NCBI GenBank assembly: GCA_013365325.1
Contig: JABVXV010000038.1
Location: 306,684-370,683 of the forward strand
Direction: 5' to 3'
DNA: 64,000 nt
Source: Dipetalonema caudispina
Lineage: Eukaryota; Nematoda; Chromadorea; Rhabditida; Onchocercidae
Shown: one piece after another, positions 52,058-64,000 of the stretch
Layout: every line of letters starts with the position of its first letter
Position numbering within the stretch: the first letter of the stretch is position 1
Made by a program: the position numbers and the translations under genes
Notes under the pieces: model-generated
Database searches by the model: none
The model's input: the letters and a program-made list of their open reading frames with translations, nothing else
Told to the model about the DNA's origin: nothing

Positions 52058-53386
52058 TACTTAGAATATAGGATAATCCAAAGAGAGAGAGTTACATAAA
52101 CCCTAAATGAATGTCTCATTGTGATACATTTTTGTTTGGTTGCGGCTCTGAATTCAGCAAATTATAGATCCATTTGGAAAACTTACTTCATGTCTCGATA
52201 CTCGCAATGAAAGCTTGAGATCGTCTTTCTGTTCCACGGAGTACCTTGTTGAGGTAGCCTGAGATATAATACTTCCATTTCGGCCTGAGCTCTCCCTGAA
52301 AATCGTTAGCAAAACGGTAGAATGCCTATTTTAAAGTGGAAAGAAAACTGATAAAAAAAACTACTTCAAGAGTAAAAATTAGATCAATTCAGTGAAATTT
52401 TATGTTCAACGCTTAATTTCATGACTGAAACAAACTTAGGTGATGCAATCGGTGTGGATAATCGTCGATATGGTGGCGAAAGAATGGGCATTTCCTGACG
52501 CGGGGAAACGACACATCGAGGAGGAGAGAGCAAAAATGACTGACATTCGTCGCCAGAACCTGAATTCATATGATAACCATGCTTGGAACGCATATGATGC
52601 CCATAGCCAACATCCTTCAAAATTAAGCCACACTTCTGCAAAGAAACTTCATTTTATAAAACGTCTCCGTTTTTTTGTAAAAAGAAAGTAATTGAAGAAA
52701 AGAAGCAGAACGTATAATCGCATGCACATATGCACAACCAAGAGAGTTAAGGAATTAACCTTGCAGTTGATCAGCAGCATAGATTCGAGCTCAATGCTAG
52801 GATAAAAACCGTAACAAACTGCTTCTGAAAAAGATATTACATCAAAAAATAAAAATGATATAACATTATAACGGAAAACAATCCAGGAAATGTAAACATT
52901 TTTTCTTTAAACCTTCAAAATCAGCACAGTTCGGTTTTACAATATAGAGTTTCTCATTTTTCAGTAATATTTCTCCTACATCATAATATGAAATAGTTCC
53001 CAAACCACCGAAACTTAACACTATGATTACATTGAATTTCACCCAGCTGTATGATATTATTATGGGACTTCCGAACAAACAAGAGTTATACAGCCAGAAA
53101 TCAGCCTGTTGGCAGTTAAAGCAGGGTCGCCTTAACCGGCTGACATTCAACAGTATGTTTTTCAGTTAAGTATGAAATTTCGAATATTCCTCCAGGTACT
53201 AAGAGAGACTAAGAAATCAACTGTAAAGTGTTCCAAATGAAATCAAATCAACTTACTTTGTGACGGCATTGCAGCAGCATCGTAATTTGTACCAGAAGCA
53301 GCCGTTAGACCACATGTTTGCGTTACACGTTGCCACGTTTCCCAGTCGAGTCCCACCAAAGTGGCATCGCTTTCCTCTACTGACAT
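46489..53386 (-). CDS. Ataxin-7-like protein (N-terminal SCA7-family zinc finger), putative SAGA subunit
   Basis: Minus-strand exons: 53257-53386, 52760-52824, 52436-52635, 52187-52295, 51692-51887, 51086-51467, 50335-50790, 49972-50143, 49664-49734, 49425-49583, 49186-49307, 48909-49068, 48460-48688, 48094-48256, 47786-47965, 47390-47569, 46489-46811; phases agree; about 1098 residues. The ATG at 53386 lies two bases after a GTGAACAG acceptor, suggesting trans-splicing. The N-terminus has LDWETWQRV, then GFYPSIELESM and a finger INCKKCGLILKDVGYGHHMR with spacing C-x2-C-x11-H-x4-H followed by G (C64, C67, H79, H84). Ataxin-7 family proteins show the same order: tryptophan-containing lead, F/Y-G-x-YP, then a finger of this spacing ending RHG. 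In SAGA this finger anchors the histone deubiquitinase module. A basic segment GKMKDKKGKKRRRDSSDED (about 198-216) looks like a nuclear localisation signal. The rest is polar and low in recognisable domains; I find no central SCA7 domain. The family call rests on the finger alone. Confidence 0.72.
52025..52055 (+). repeat. (TA)n repeat in an intron of the ataxin-7-like gene
   Basis: About 15 TA units lie in the intron between exons 52187-52295 and 51692-51887; a shorter imperfect TA stretch is near 51896-51917. Confidence 0.9.
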
Positions 53387-54121
53387 AACTGTTCACAGAA
53401 GAATAACCAGCAGCAACGAATAATTTAAAACCAAAATTTGAATAAAATTCCAGTGTATGCACGGATTCCCTTATCACAAGCATTTCGTATAAACAGTCAC
53501 CATTGTACATAATACATAAATAACCATGTTGCAGCACGATGCCCCCATCAATACTGGAGGATAAGCTGAAAAAAAAAAAACCATCCGGCAATATTAGAAA
53601 AATGCAAAATTCCAAACGTAACATTTGACTTCAACGATATTTATCACAAGGGATAGTGATACTGACATTGTATCATCAATTCGGTAACATATATTGATAA
53701 GGAAAGTGACAATCAAGTGGAATATATGAACAAATGAATTTGATTAAATATCAATATCCTACGAACAAATGAATATCAACACTGAATTGTTGATGGCGGA
53801 AGAAGAAAATAAAATAAAAATTTTACGATGGTTTCTACATTACTACCATCATCTCATGGTTCCTCAATTTACCCTTCTTTTTTTGGATTTAGCAATTCGT
53901 CTGCTCCAACTATCACCGAACCCTCACCATTCGAAACAATAAATGGAAACTTAGCAAAGAAAGTAAAAGAGGGTAACAATGTAATCATCCGTTACACGTT
54001 TACACGTACGTCGATGCAAGTAACCATTTGCGTAACAAATTCATTCCAGCAATTCTTTCGGCTTGTCCTGTTCGCATGGCATTCTGTTATTTCATGCAGT
54101 TTATCCGTACAAAGAGAAAAT

Positions 54122-54175
54122 GGAGGAGAGGGAGAGAGAGAGAGAGAGATAAATGTAAGGGGGAGAGAGAGATTA
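54122..54175 (+). repeat. GA-rich purine tract
   Basis: GGAGGAGAGGGAGAGAGAGA-like sequence, interrupted once by TAAATGTAAG and followed by more GAGAGA. Apparent coding over it is low-complexity. Confidence 0.85.
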
Positions 54176-54282
54176 TGGCATCCGCTATGGGGCAATCTCC
54201 GCAAGAGAGCCGTGAATGGGCCAGTTTAGTGGTCTTTTTTTTTTTTAGAAAAGTTTGAAGAAAAGGAAGTGCAATTTCCATA

Positions 54283-54315
<33 letters not shown>

Positions 54316-54365
54316 CAGACTTTATATGCTCACTTTCATTGCATTCTTTCCCCGTAGTTTTGTCA

Positions 54366-54600
54366 TTTCTATGAGTTCAGGTAAGTTCAACTCATACATG
54401 TAAATTCAGATCAAACATATTAAGAAGTCTCTTTGCTACAAATGAGTTCAGTTCGTTCAAGTAAATTTAGCTCGGCATACATAAGTCCAGTTTGTATACA
54501 TAACTTCAGTTCATATAATTTCAACCTGGTACCCTTAAGTTCAACTCGTATACGTGAGTACATTTTACACACGTAATTTAGTTTAAACACGTCATTCCAA
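54366..54600 (+). repeat. Degenerate tandem repeat, unit about 18-22 bases
   Basis: Units resembling TAAGTTCAGTTCRTATAC recur: for example near 54373, 54441, 54482, 54502, 54535 and 54553. They share AGTTCA followed by a CATAC/TATAC end. Copies are diverged and unevenly spaced, as in an old minisatellite. Confidence 0.65.
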
Positions 54601-54845
54601 TTCTAGGTTAGAGCTTTTCTCCAGCTACTTGTCACATTGTTTGGTATCCTTCCTTATCTCTTGCCCATAAGAGTTAGAAGAGATGGATGGTTTTACCCTT
54701 GGTATGATTTGCGGTACTACACTGAAATAATCTACCATTAAATTGTTATGCATCTTGTTATTATCTCACTCTCGAAAAAGCACTCCCGCAATTCTCAAAT
54801 TTTTCTGCGGGAAAGGAAGTAGCGCAAAATCCTTTTAACTATGCC

Positions 54846-54879
<34 letters not shown>

Positions 54880-57019
54880 ACACGCTAGTTACACAACTAT
54901 AGCAATTCCAGAAACAAACAACAATTAATGATCAGGAATTCCTCAATATTTAAATACGTTTCATGAACACTTATTAGTGGAAACATGGATAGTTGTCACA
55001 TACAAGCATATGACATTACAGTTAAACCTTAGTAAGGGATTAACTCTTCTGAATATTTCCATTCTAAAATTGTTAAACTTTTAATTTTACTACTGCACAC
55101 CATTTTACCGATCAATCGTATCGGTAAACACTTCAGGAATAGAAAACAAACCAACAGACACTCTATAAATACAGTAATCTCACACAGCTCTCGGTATAAC
55201 GCTATCGAATGGTACCATCTCCTCAATCATTTATCTATTCGTTGTCGTTCAATCCTTTAATTGTCGATGAGGATATTCCATTTAGTAGTAATATGGATTC
55301 CGAAAAATGTAACAGGAATATGAGGAAGGATTGTAAGTAAAGTCGATGAATTACCAACCAATAAATATCTACAACTCCAAAATATGATGACTGTATAGAC
55401 GTACTGGAAATCAGTTGATGAAAATTTATTTCTCCGGATAATATTATCAGTCCGGAAACCATTGTATAATTTTACCACAAGGACTGGTCGATTGAATGAT
55501 CCACATCATCATCTCTCCCTCTCATACTAACTCCATAACCATCCTCCTATCCCCCTATCCCTCTACCCTCTCAGGAACGCAACGCATTACGCTCACCTCA
55601 CACTAACGCATATCCTTAGTATTGCTATAAACAGTTGTTGCATGGGTCTCGTAGCACATATATATCATTGGGTTACGGTATGATCATGATCAAATATTAT
55701 GTGTTAATGGTTTTAAGCAAAGTGAATGGAAAATGAAAGGTCATTTGATGGGTCGTATTTGTTGATTGAATTATTTTACTATTCCATACAACATTTTATA
55801 ACATTTTTTGTTTCAATCTGTGCAAAATAATACGAATATATACTATTTAGGAAACAATTTAGTAATACAAACAATCTTGATAATGGAATGATCAGCAGCA
55901 ATTAATTAAAGATGTATAATAGAATGATGACTCATACTTACTAATATCCTAGTATGTATGAAAAGATTAGAATGAGGTTTGGATTCATCATTACAATGAT
56001 ATTGATATCATTCCTATTATATATGGGATAATAATGGTGGACATCTATCTATACAAGACAATGTTTGATATAGTGGAATTTGTTGTCGTTGTTGAAGTTT
56101 TGATTAGAACTGTTGGAATTAATAATATAATGATTATTTTTTCGACAAGATTTCAATTGATTAAGCGAATTGCACCAGAAATGTCGCTAATATTGATGAT
56201 CATTCAGGATTTATATATATTAGAAAATCGATATGATGTATTAGAAAGCAGTTAAAGTGGTCATTTTATTCGAAAGTAAAGAAGGAATGATGAAAAAAGG
56301 TAGAGAGATAAGGTTAAATGTAATGCATTCGTAACTGCAGCATATCAAATTTGGAAACACTGCAAATGATCCAAGAAGTCAATTGTAACTTTTTTTTCTA
56401 GTTAATACTAAATAGGTGGGGCTTATATGATGAGGTCAACGTGAACAACAGAAACCATCTCTTGACCCTACCTCTATCGATCCCAATTTTCAATCATTGT
56501 CTTACTTTCACTTTATCTTTTTTATTCGAATGCTTGAAAAAAAAATCGAACAAATGAAAGTAAATATATCGAAGGAATCAATAAAACGAAACTGCTCTAA
56601 GAAGAAAACAGGAAAATCCGCTTGATTTCGGCATACTTGACGATCCTACCAAATTACGTTTAGCCATACGTCAGTTTATACCAAATACAACTTCATATTG
56701 AATTGAGGAATCGTAATAAAAATTATTAATTGGTTACTTCATCAATTACTTTCCTCTCTGTGAAATTTCTGAAGAGTAGAAATCAATCGGTTGATGAATG
56801 TTTGAAATTTCAAAACATTATAAATATTCCATGAATCTTACTTTTTTTTTTTAAAAAATTAATATGATTCAGAAGGAATGATAAACGGTTATGTACAAGA
56901 AGAGAATAAAAAAAAAAAAATTGAATTTCGAAATCATTTTCTTGCAATGTAGTAATAATATTATTGTGCCTCCATATGATACATTTGTTAATCATAGCCA
57001 ATCCTTCTGTCACGATAAA

Positions 57020-57241
57020 ATGAGCCTGGAAGAGAGATCTTTTAAGGATAGGAATCCAGTTAATCAATTGAATTGTATATTTTTACTTCAACAATTCTAT
57101 CATCAAATTTCAACTTATTTAGAAGATGAGAACTGCAATGTGACAAAGCTTGCAAGACTTTTAAAATAGTGTAAAAACATCAATCAATTTGATGAACCAA
57201 TAAGTTATGACGACAGTGAACTCTTATTAATCGGGAAGTGA
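57020..57241 (+). pseudogene. Open frame interrupted by a single TAG (possible gene remnant)
   Basis: From ATG 57020 the frame encodes 49 hydrophilic residues (starting MSLEERSFKDRNP), meets TAG at 57167-57169, then continues in the same frame for 23 more codons (ending YDDSELLLIGK) to TGA at 57239-57241. The frame is also open upstream to about 56891. Composition is less like A/T noise than neighbouring frames. No family is recognised; chance is a serious alternative. Confidence 0.2.
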
Positions 57242-60200
57242 AGCATTCCGGTTTTGGAAATGAATTCTTATCATTCGGGAATGGAGAAACTTGATCTGTG
57301 AAAAGATAATACACTTGAAATTCTGTTATTTTTATGCAAATATATTTTCATGAATATAGTGAACTAATGATCCCTCAGAATCTCCTCTTGATATGAACCA
57401 TCCACTGCTAATATCGAGACATGAAATAGTTGATTCATTGATTTAAAAAAAAAAAAAAAAAAATTCAGAATCTTTCGAAAAAAAAAAGAATCAAGATATA
57501 GTTTATATTAATTTATACAGCATTAATCGTAAATAAATCAGGAAGATTTTTAATTTAATTTCAATAATTTTATGCATATAAATACCGGGAAGAAGAGAAA
57601 GTAATAGACTAATTAAAAATTATAGAAATCAAAAAATTCAAAAAGTTTTCTAAACCTCAAACAACAATTTTGTTACATTAGACAATATGAAAATTCGTGA
57701 AATTATAATCGGAATTATAGCAGTTTTTTTGGGGATTTTCGAAATTTTTATTTGGACAGTTTGTTCCAACTCATCCATAAGAGTTTCACATAAAGTAGAA
57801 AATTACGGTACCTCGGTATTCAGAGTATACGATAATGCGCAAAAGATGGAAAATGTTTGCTCAATAACTCATTTACGAAATTGTATCACTAATCATTTTA
57901 CAATGGTTTGATGCTAAATGTTGTTTGTTATTAAATGCTAGAAATAATGCGATGAATTCCATTTATTAAAAATTTTTTCCAACTGTGATTATTACAAAAA
58001 TTTTGACGTTTTAGTTTTTGTTTTTAAAGTTTCTTCAATATTTAAGTTTTAAACTTTTTCAGTATCTTTTATAGATTACGAAATTCTTTTTCAGTAGCTT
58101 ATTTTAATTTTACATGTATTTAATACTACATTTTGTATACCTTCATTTTTTATATTTAACTTTATTATATTAATTCATGGAATTATCCATGCAATTTCGC
58201 ACATTTTTCGGTAAAACTATCAAAGTATTTCAATTTGAGTAATTCATTAAACAGTAGAAAATTACTGTAATACAATTTGTTTGTTGTATTACACCCATTG
58301 GAAGTAATGAGTAGATGTCATAAAGTTTAACGATCAGTTAAAAGGATAGTACTACAGTAATGAATATAACTATCGGAATTAGATTGAACAAATGTTAAAA
58401 TATATCGTTTTATTCCTGTCTATAAATGGAACATGATATTATTTCCTTGAATCCTTTATGATCATATCATTTTATCATTTCCAATTCCCACATAATTGAT
58501 TACCTGAAACAAAATGGCAAGGAGCCGAAGTTGAAAAACGAGAAAATAAATGAAATGTTGAAATATCAGCTAATAAAAAGCATTAAAAGACCAATTTTAA
58601 ATATTCTTAAATATCCAAGATAATAGCATTTTGTTATATTACAATATTCCAAGCATTTTTTCATTTCAAATATAATTTGATGTTCTAATGATATCGTTTT
58701 AATAATTTTCGCGATAGCTAGTAAAATGCAAATCCAAACAATACACATCTATAGTTCTGTTATTTAAATGATTTGAAATGTGAATGAATGTAATTAATCC
58801 TATTTTTCATATTTGTGTAGCATTTTAACTTCCAAATTCTTCATTCCTATAAATTTCTTTGAAGTTAGGTTTAAAAAAAATTGCTTTCAACTACATCAGT
58901 TTTTCTTAAATTTTGCAATAATTTTATTACTACTAGCCAAGAAGAATATTTTTACTACTAATCGCCTTTCATGTCTGCGTTAAAGCAATTTTTAAAATGG
59001 ATTTTAAAGATTTTGTTATTAAAATGTTCTGAGATTTTATGCACAAAAATTCCATTTACAATCTTTAATAGTATTCAATCTCCAACTGAAAGAATTTAAG
59101 GATAATATCCGTTATCACTTTTCTTTTATCCTTGCATTATCCATGCAGATGATCATTCCGGTTGTATCAATTCGTAATTTCCTCGTAATCAATAAGTCGA
59201 AAAGTGAACGAATCCGAGAAATAAAAGTGGATTACTGATAGGAAAATAAATATTTCCAGTATATCTTTAAGAATTTTATGATTCTATTTGTTTTACTTAA
59301 ATAAACACATTAACTTTCACTGTTAGTTACAAAGAATTGTCGTTCACATTTTCAACACATAAATTTTTTTAAATTTTGGTTTAAAAAAAAAAATTGCGCA
59401 AAATCAAACATGCAAAAATCCTTACATCATTATCGAAAACTAAACTTATTAATTAATTTACTCTTATGTAATGAATAGTGCTCGTCATATTTGACAATCC
59501 TGCTTGTAATTCTATGCCAAGCGAAATTTCATAGACGGATAATTTCATTTTCTGATACAGATTTGTCCCCAAATTTTGCACCTATTATGAAAGCACTTAA
59601 CGATTATATCACCAGTATTTAAATTCAAGAAATGTAAGACTATCATCTAAATTGATGATTGTATTCATCATATTTGATATGTTATCCAAAATATTCATTT
59701 TGTTTTTTTCAGTTACCATTTTTTTTTTTTTAATTACTACTTTCCTGTTTGTACATTATCGTTTCAATACAATTATTTCGATAAATATTTTAAATAAAGT
59801 GCTAACACCCAAGTGTTTTGATTATTTCTTACTAATAAAGGAGGAATAAAGTGGATGATAACAAAAAATATCCGGGATGAATTTTTGAAAGTTTGAAGTA
59901 AACAGATGTTATTATATGAATCCTCGCCCAGTAATATCATTCTAATATCGAAAATCTAATTTCAATCCTTGAAAAAAAGAAAACAAAAATTCCTTACATT
60001 TCCCCTAGAAATACCTAAATGCAAATTATCAACTATCGTTATTATTGATTATGATATATCAAAATGTATCTATATTTTCAAGAATTCTCCATCTCTTCCT
60101 AAATTAAACATTCTTTCTTGTCAGGAATTGATCAGTCAATGCTATCTGTTTGTAAAAGATTATTCAAATTAAAATTAATTTTTTTCAACCATATATTTTT

Positions 60201-60569
60201 GTGATTAATTCATATATAAAATGATAATTTTTTTTCCCCCATAATCTCCAATGAATCAAAAAAGTTTGTATCATCTCATGGAAACACAATGCATCGTAGT
60301 ACAACCCACATTCCACAGGCATATCGACAAATTGAAACAACCCATTTTCTCCTATCCGTTCCTGTGTTCATATGTCTTACCTTTTTAAATTTCTTTTTCA
60401 TCTTCTAGGATCAATATACTTTGTAGTATCTATTGATTGTAATCAATCGTTGATAAGTAAATCAAACAATTAATATATGCATATAAAATAAATAGATAAG
60501 AATTGTTATTTATGAGTAAATGGTAATTTAAGTTTACAGTGAAACATGAGAAGAAAATGATAAGAAAAC

Positions 60570-60637
60570 AAAAAAAAAAAAAAAAAAAAAAGAAAAAAAA
60601 CTTTGCTTTTGAAAAAAAAAAAAAAAAAAAAAAAAAA
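60570..60637 (+). repeat. Paired poly-A runs
   Basis: Two long A runs (about 60570-60600 and 60611-60637) are separated by a short CTTTGCTTTTG segment. Confidence 0.9.
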
Positions 60638-60683
60638 TGAAAGAAAAAAGAAAGGTTTACAACAAATATTGTTTAACTTTAAG

Positions 60684-60839
60684 CTAAATCATCACTACGA
60701 AGTGTTTAGCTTGTTTAGCTTGCTCAGCATAGATAACATGCCAGCCGATCGAGACGAACAGCTGCACACTAAACAAGACTAAATATAAGATCATCAAGAC
60801 CAATGAAATTCTAGTGAAATAGCAATCGGTATCGTTCAT
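60684..60839 (-). CDS. Possible 51-residue single-membrane-segment micro-ORF, or last exon of an unseen gene
   Basis: Starts MNDTDCYFTRIS, then about 22 hydrophobic residues, then a charged end with the AEQAKQAK motif. The ATG at 60839 follows a TTTCTAG acceptor-like site (exon would begin at 60849) by ten bases, the geometry of a trans-spliced or internal exon. Base composition is more balanced than surrounding spacer. The frame is also open through to the acceptor, so it may instead be a terminal exon. No family recognised. Confidence 0.3.
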   Translation of the reverse strand: MNDTDCYFTRISLVLMILYLVLFSVQLFVSIGWHVIYAEQAKQAKHFVVMI

Positions 60840-63380
60840 AGATCTTCTGCTAGAAATTCGTAAAATTATCAATTAAATTTTGCTTGATTCATTTTAATCA
60901 AATTGCTATTAGCCTGTTTCATCATAGTGTAATTTGAATTAAATATTCCCCAATATATTTGTATATATTTTACTTACTTGTTTGCTATTGTCATATCGTA
61001 ATGTGATAATTTAAATTCGATATTGAGGAAGTTAAATTATATCATTGAAATTGAATGCTTACTTTTAAATCAAATCGATGATGAAATTGTTGCATGAAAT
61101 GAGAATTTCTTTTGGAAATTTCGATTTTTTTTGATTAGTTTAACTCAATTTTTTTTCTTGTTTTTTTTTTTTTTCATATGAAACCATATTGTTCAAACAA
61201 ACAGCTGTGTAATTCATATTTCATATCATTCACCAAAAATATGAAAGATTTGTAGTGTTTTCTGAGTTTGAAAGAAAAAAGATAGTAAATGAAGCAAAAT
61301 AACGAGTGGAGAAGAGGAAGAAAATTCATTTCTCGATAGCTTTTTTGTTTTTTATTCTCTCCCTTTTTTTTTTTTTATCTTCTTTTTTTTCGAAAAAAAA
61401 AAATCAAAATACTGCTTAAATTTTAAATTCCAACTGAACAAACATTAATAACTGCTTACATCATTCTTTCAATTGTTTCCAGAAAATGGATACAGTGTTG
61501 TATTGTGCGTCATTTATGTCAATCAAATTTTAAATTTTAACGATAGTTCAAATCAGCTTATTCAATCTTCAACTGTTCATTGTTATTTGAAGCTCTAAAG
61601 TTTTCATAAAAACATTTGAGAAATTAAATATCTCAAAAAAAAAAAAAAATGTTTGGAAATTCTTGTTTTAATTTAGAACCATACTCCTATTGAAATAATT
61701 GAATTTTTGTTTAAAAAAAATCAAGTAAATTTTGAAGAATGAAATCGTTTTAATTATTTAATAAAATTAAGAGAAGATGCTACAATTGTATGTGTTCGAG
61801 GATTAACGAATTAACGTTTTTCGCGCTTCTCATATAATAGTTCTATTATTAAATTGTGAAATTTCACAAATTTTAATATCATCTTTCCGTGATATTGTTC
61901 GTCATTCGTTATGTTACAATAAGAATTCCTTAACTGTTAACTAATTTAATTTAATTAATACAGTTATGATAGGTAAAGCAACACATTTTGAATTTCCATC
62001 TCGTGATATTAGACTGCTTTGTAAAAAATTTTCATACGAAAAAAAAAAAAAAAAGTGAACAGAAACGACTTTACAATAATATGAAAACCTTCCGAAAAGT
62101 GCAAAGGATCAGAATTCACTGATCAGTAAACTTCCTCGTTTTTTTCTGTTTTGGATGCTATCAATTATAGCTTCAGGTATTTTAAGTAAGAAAAAAAAAA
62201 AAAGAAAAAAAGTAGTTTATGAGATATAAGAATTATCATAAAGTTTATAGCAAGTAAAATGAAGTTTTTACTTAATTTCATGTCAAATATTGTAATACGG
62301 GGTCACGTGTTATCAGCGGTTGCTGTAACAGTTTAATAAATCATCATGATTAATGAATATCGCCATTCAAATTAATTACACTATTTCTTTGCGCAAGAAG
62401 TTTTTTTCATGAACTTTTGTTCATGAAATATTATTTTTAACTTAATCTATCTTTTTTTTTTTTTATTAAACATAAATTTAAAAGAAAAAAAAAAAAAGAC
62501 GTTAGATCAGGAAGAGAGAAAGTCTTTGTATTTATGTGAATTTGATAATTTTCACACTTTTTTTCCTCCAATATTATACATTTTTCACTTTGTTATCCCA
62601 GCTTTTACGTATTACGTGAACGTCTCCATTCATATATCTTTGATAACTATGTTTTAAAATGTGAAACGAACCAGTTTTATAACTTTAATAATGAAGTTAC
62701 CCCTTCCTTTCATTCAATTGCATCATCACCGTTTTATTTACCTAATATATTTACTCAATTTTAATGATCTCTTTCACTTATCCCATTTTAATTTTACTTT
62801 ACTGATTTCAATCATTTGTAAAAGATGAAAAAGCAAAATATAAAAATAGCTTATTTTTGAAATGAAAAACAAAGGAGGGCAAAAAAGGAAAGCATCAAAG
62901 AGGAATTATGTATGTTTTTCTTTTCTTTTCATTAACATTTAGCTAAATATTTTAATAAATAGCATAAATGGCAAAAAATCGAAAAGGTGGAAGAGTTTTT
63001 GATGAAAGCAACAATTGTTATTTAGATGTTTGAAATCGATTTTGGTATTTTCTCGTTACATTTTTTAAATTTCTTTTCTTTTTCTTTTTATTTGTTAATT
63101 AAATAACAAATCAATTAATTATCTTCGCAAACTAGTGGTATTGCTTATTTGAAATTTATAGTGAAAGCTGAATGCCATTGTTATTTTTCATTAATTTATA
63201 ATAAGAAAAATGGGTGATGAAAAGTGAGAAACAATGTGAGAGAAAGATCGGAACGATGAACAAACATATCGATAGGTGGCAGGATCAAAAATACGTCGAA
63301 AACAATTTTGCGTGTAATATTGAAATGTGGCTTACGTTACTAATTTTTTATAAATTAATTTTCTTTCCAAATTTATCCAG

Positions 63381-63808
63381 ATGTCGGGATCAACAACACC
63401 GCAAAGACGTTTGTCACGCAGACTTACGCATACCAAAATTGTGAAGGAACTGTCGGTAAGGTAATTTAGTGTCTTCAAAAATTTATTTTCTCTTTAAAAA
63501 TCAATTAGAGAATAAGTCGAAAGTAAGAATAATATTATGCGTATGAATCTGTTTTGGCTAAAATTCGAATTTTCATTTCATAATTAGGCAATGAAATTAA
63601 CACATTCCCAAAATATTAATTTAACAAATTTCAAAATTTTCCTTTAATTTAACAAATTTCATTTAATAACTTAAGTGATCACGAAAAATAGACGGATAGT
63701 TTTTTTAGGACTTAGAAAAAGCTACAGTTGTTGAAATGGATCATGGCGAACAAGCACGTCGAGAAGGTCGTTTTGTTTTTGAATGCTCTTGGGAAGTGGC
63801 TAACAAAG
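63381..63808 (+). CDS. gsy-1: Glycogen synthase, 5' end (gene continues past the window)
   Basis: Glycosyltransferase that elongates glycogen from UDP-glucose in the cytoplasm. Two exons are visible: 63381-63455 (25 codons, phase 0) and 63709-63808 (ends in phase 1). The ATG directly follows TTTATCCAG, an acceptor-like sequence, so the mRNA is probably trans-spliced at the start codon. Exon 2 carries RFVFECSWEVANK, which matches the conserved glycogen synthase start (FEVAWEVANKVGG in animals). Exon 1 has RRLSRRLTH, a basic-Ser site of the kind phosphorylated at the N-terminus of animal glycogen synthases; that role is inferred. About 58 of the roughly 700 residues are present. The catalytic regions lie outside the window. 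Confidence 0.88.
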
Positions 63809-63837
63809 GTTAATTAGCAATTTTTTAATTTATTTAC

Positions 63838-64000
<163 letters not shown>

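Larger units (their letters stand above)
53387..63380. other. 10-kb region with no confident gene
   Basis: It lies between the start of the ataxin-7-like gene and the start of glycogen synthase, so it is mostly upstream DNA of two divergently transcribed genes. Contents: a higher-complexity island at 53.83-54.24 kb, a GA-rich tract at 54122-54175, long T/A runs (54284-54311, 54848-54877, 60570-60637), degenerate tandem repeats at 54366-54600, and small open frames at 57020-57241, 57687-57911 and 60684-60839, of which only the last merits a tentative entry. Otherwise nothing is recognised. Confidence 0.6.

Noticed and set aside
53253..53624. 123-codon Cys-containing minus-strand frame over the first exon of the ataxin-7-like gene
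   Set aside because: The alternative frame (MSVEESDATLVGLDWETW) joins in phase to the zinc-finger exons and has a trans-splice-like start; the longer frame joins nothing.

Overview
The window is AT-rich nuclear DNA from a nematode, most likely a filarial worm (Onchocercidae). Evidence: many short exons with TTTCAG-type 3' splice sites; acceptor-like sites directly abutting start codons, as expected for spliced-leader trans-splicing; introns and spacers full of long A/T homopolymers; and five recognisable animal genes plus a sixth entering at the right edge. The species cannot be fixed from sequence reading alone. All exon models are hand-built from reading frame and splice phase. There is no transcript evidence.

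Layout: 1-3874 is low-complexity spacer. 3875-19438 (+) is a complete filamin gene in 39 exons encoding about 2200 residues: two calponin-homology domains, then about 20 filamin Ig repeats. 21037-25440 (-) is a LIN-24-like protein with an aerolysin/ETX-MTX2 type beta-pore-forming fold, convergent with filamin. 25.5-32.8 kb is gene-poor. 32857-35555 (-) is a Wnt ligand. 38360-42977 (-) is a TGF-beta superfamily type I receptor kinase (16 exons, about 658 residues) with a serine/glycine-rich kinase insert on its own exon and a strong hairpin in one intron. 46489-53386 (-) is a 17-exon, about 1098-residue polar protein whose N-terminus carries an ataxin-7 type zinc finger, suggesting a SAGA deubiquitinase-module subunit. 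53.4-63.4 kb has no confident gene, but holds degenerate tandem repeats, a possible 51-residue membrane micro-ORF and a stop-interrupted reading frame. 63381-63808 (+) is the 5' end of glycogen synthase, cut by the window edge inside a long ATT microsatellite.

Functionally this is an ordinary chromosomal neighbourhood, not an operon or island: a cytoskeletal actin cross-linker, two developmental signalling genes (Wnt and TGF-beta receptor) in tandem on one strand, a toxin-fold protein, a probable chromatin factor and a metabolic enzyme. No rRNA, tRNA, CRISPR, transposase, reverse transcriptase or viral gene was recognised. The items most worth a second look are the intronic hairpin, the cassette-like kinase insert, the ataxin-7-like protein with no visible SCA7 domain, and the beta-pore-forming fold gene.
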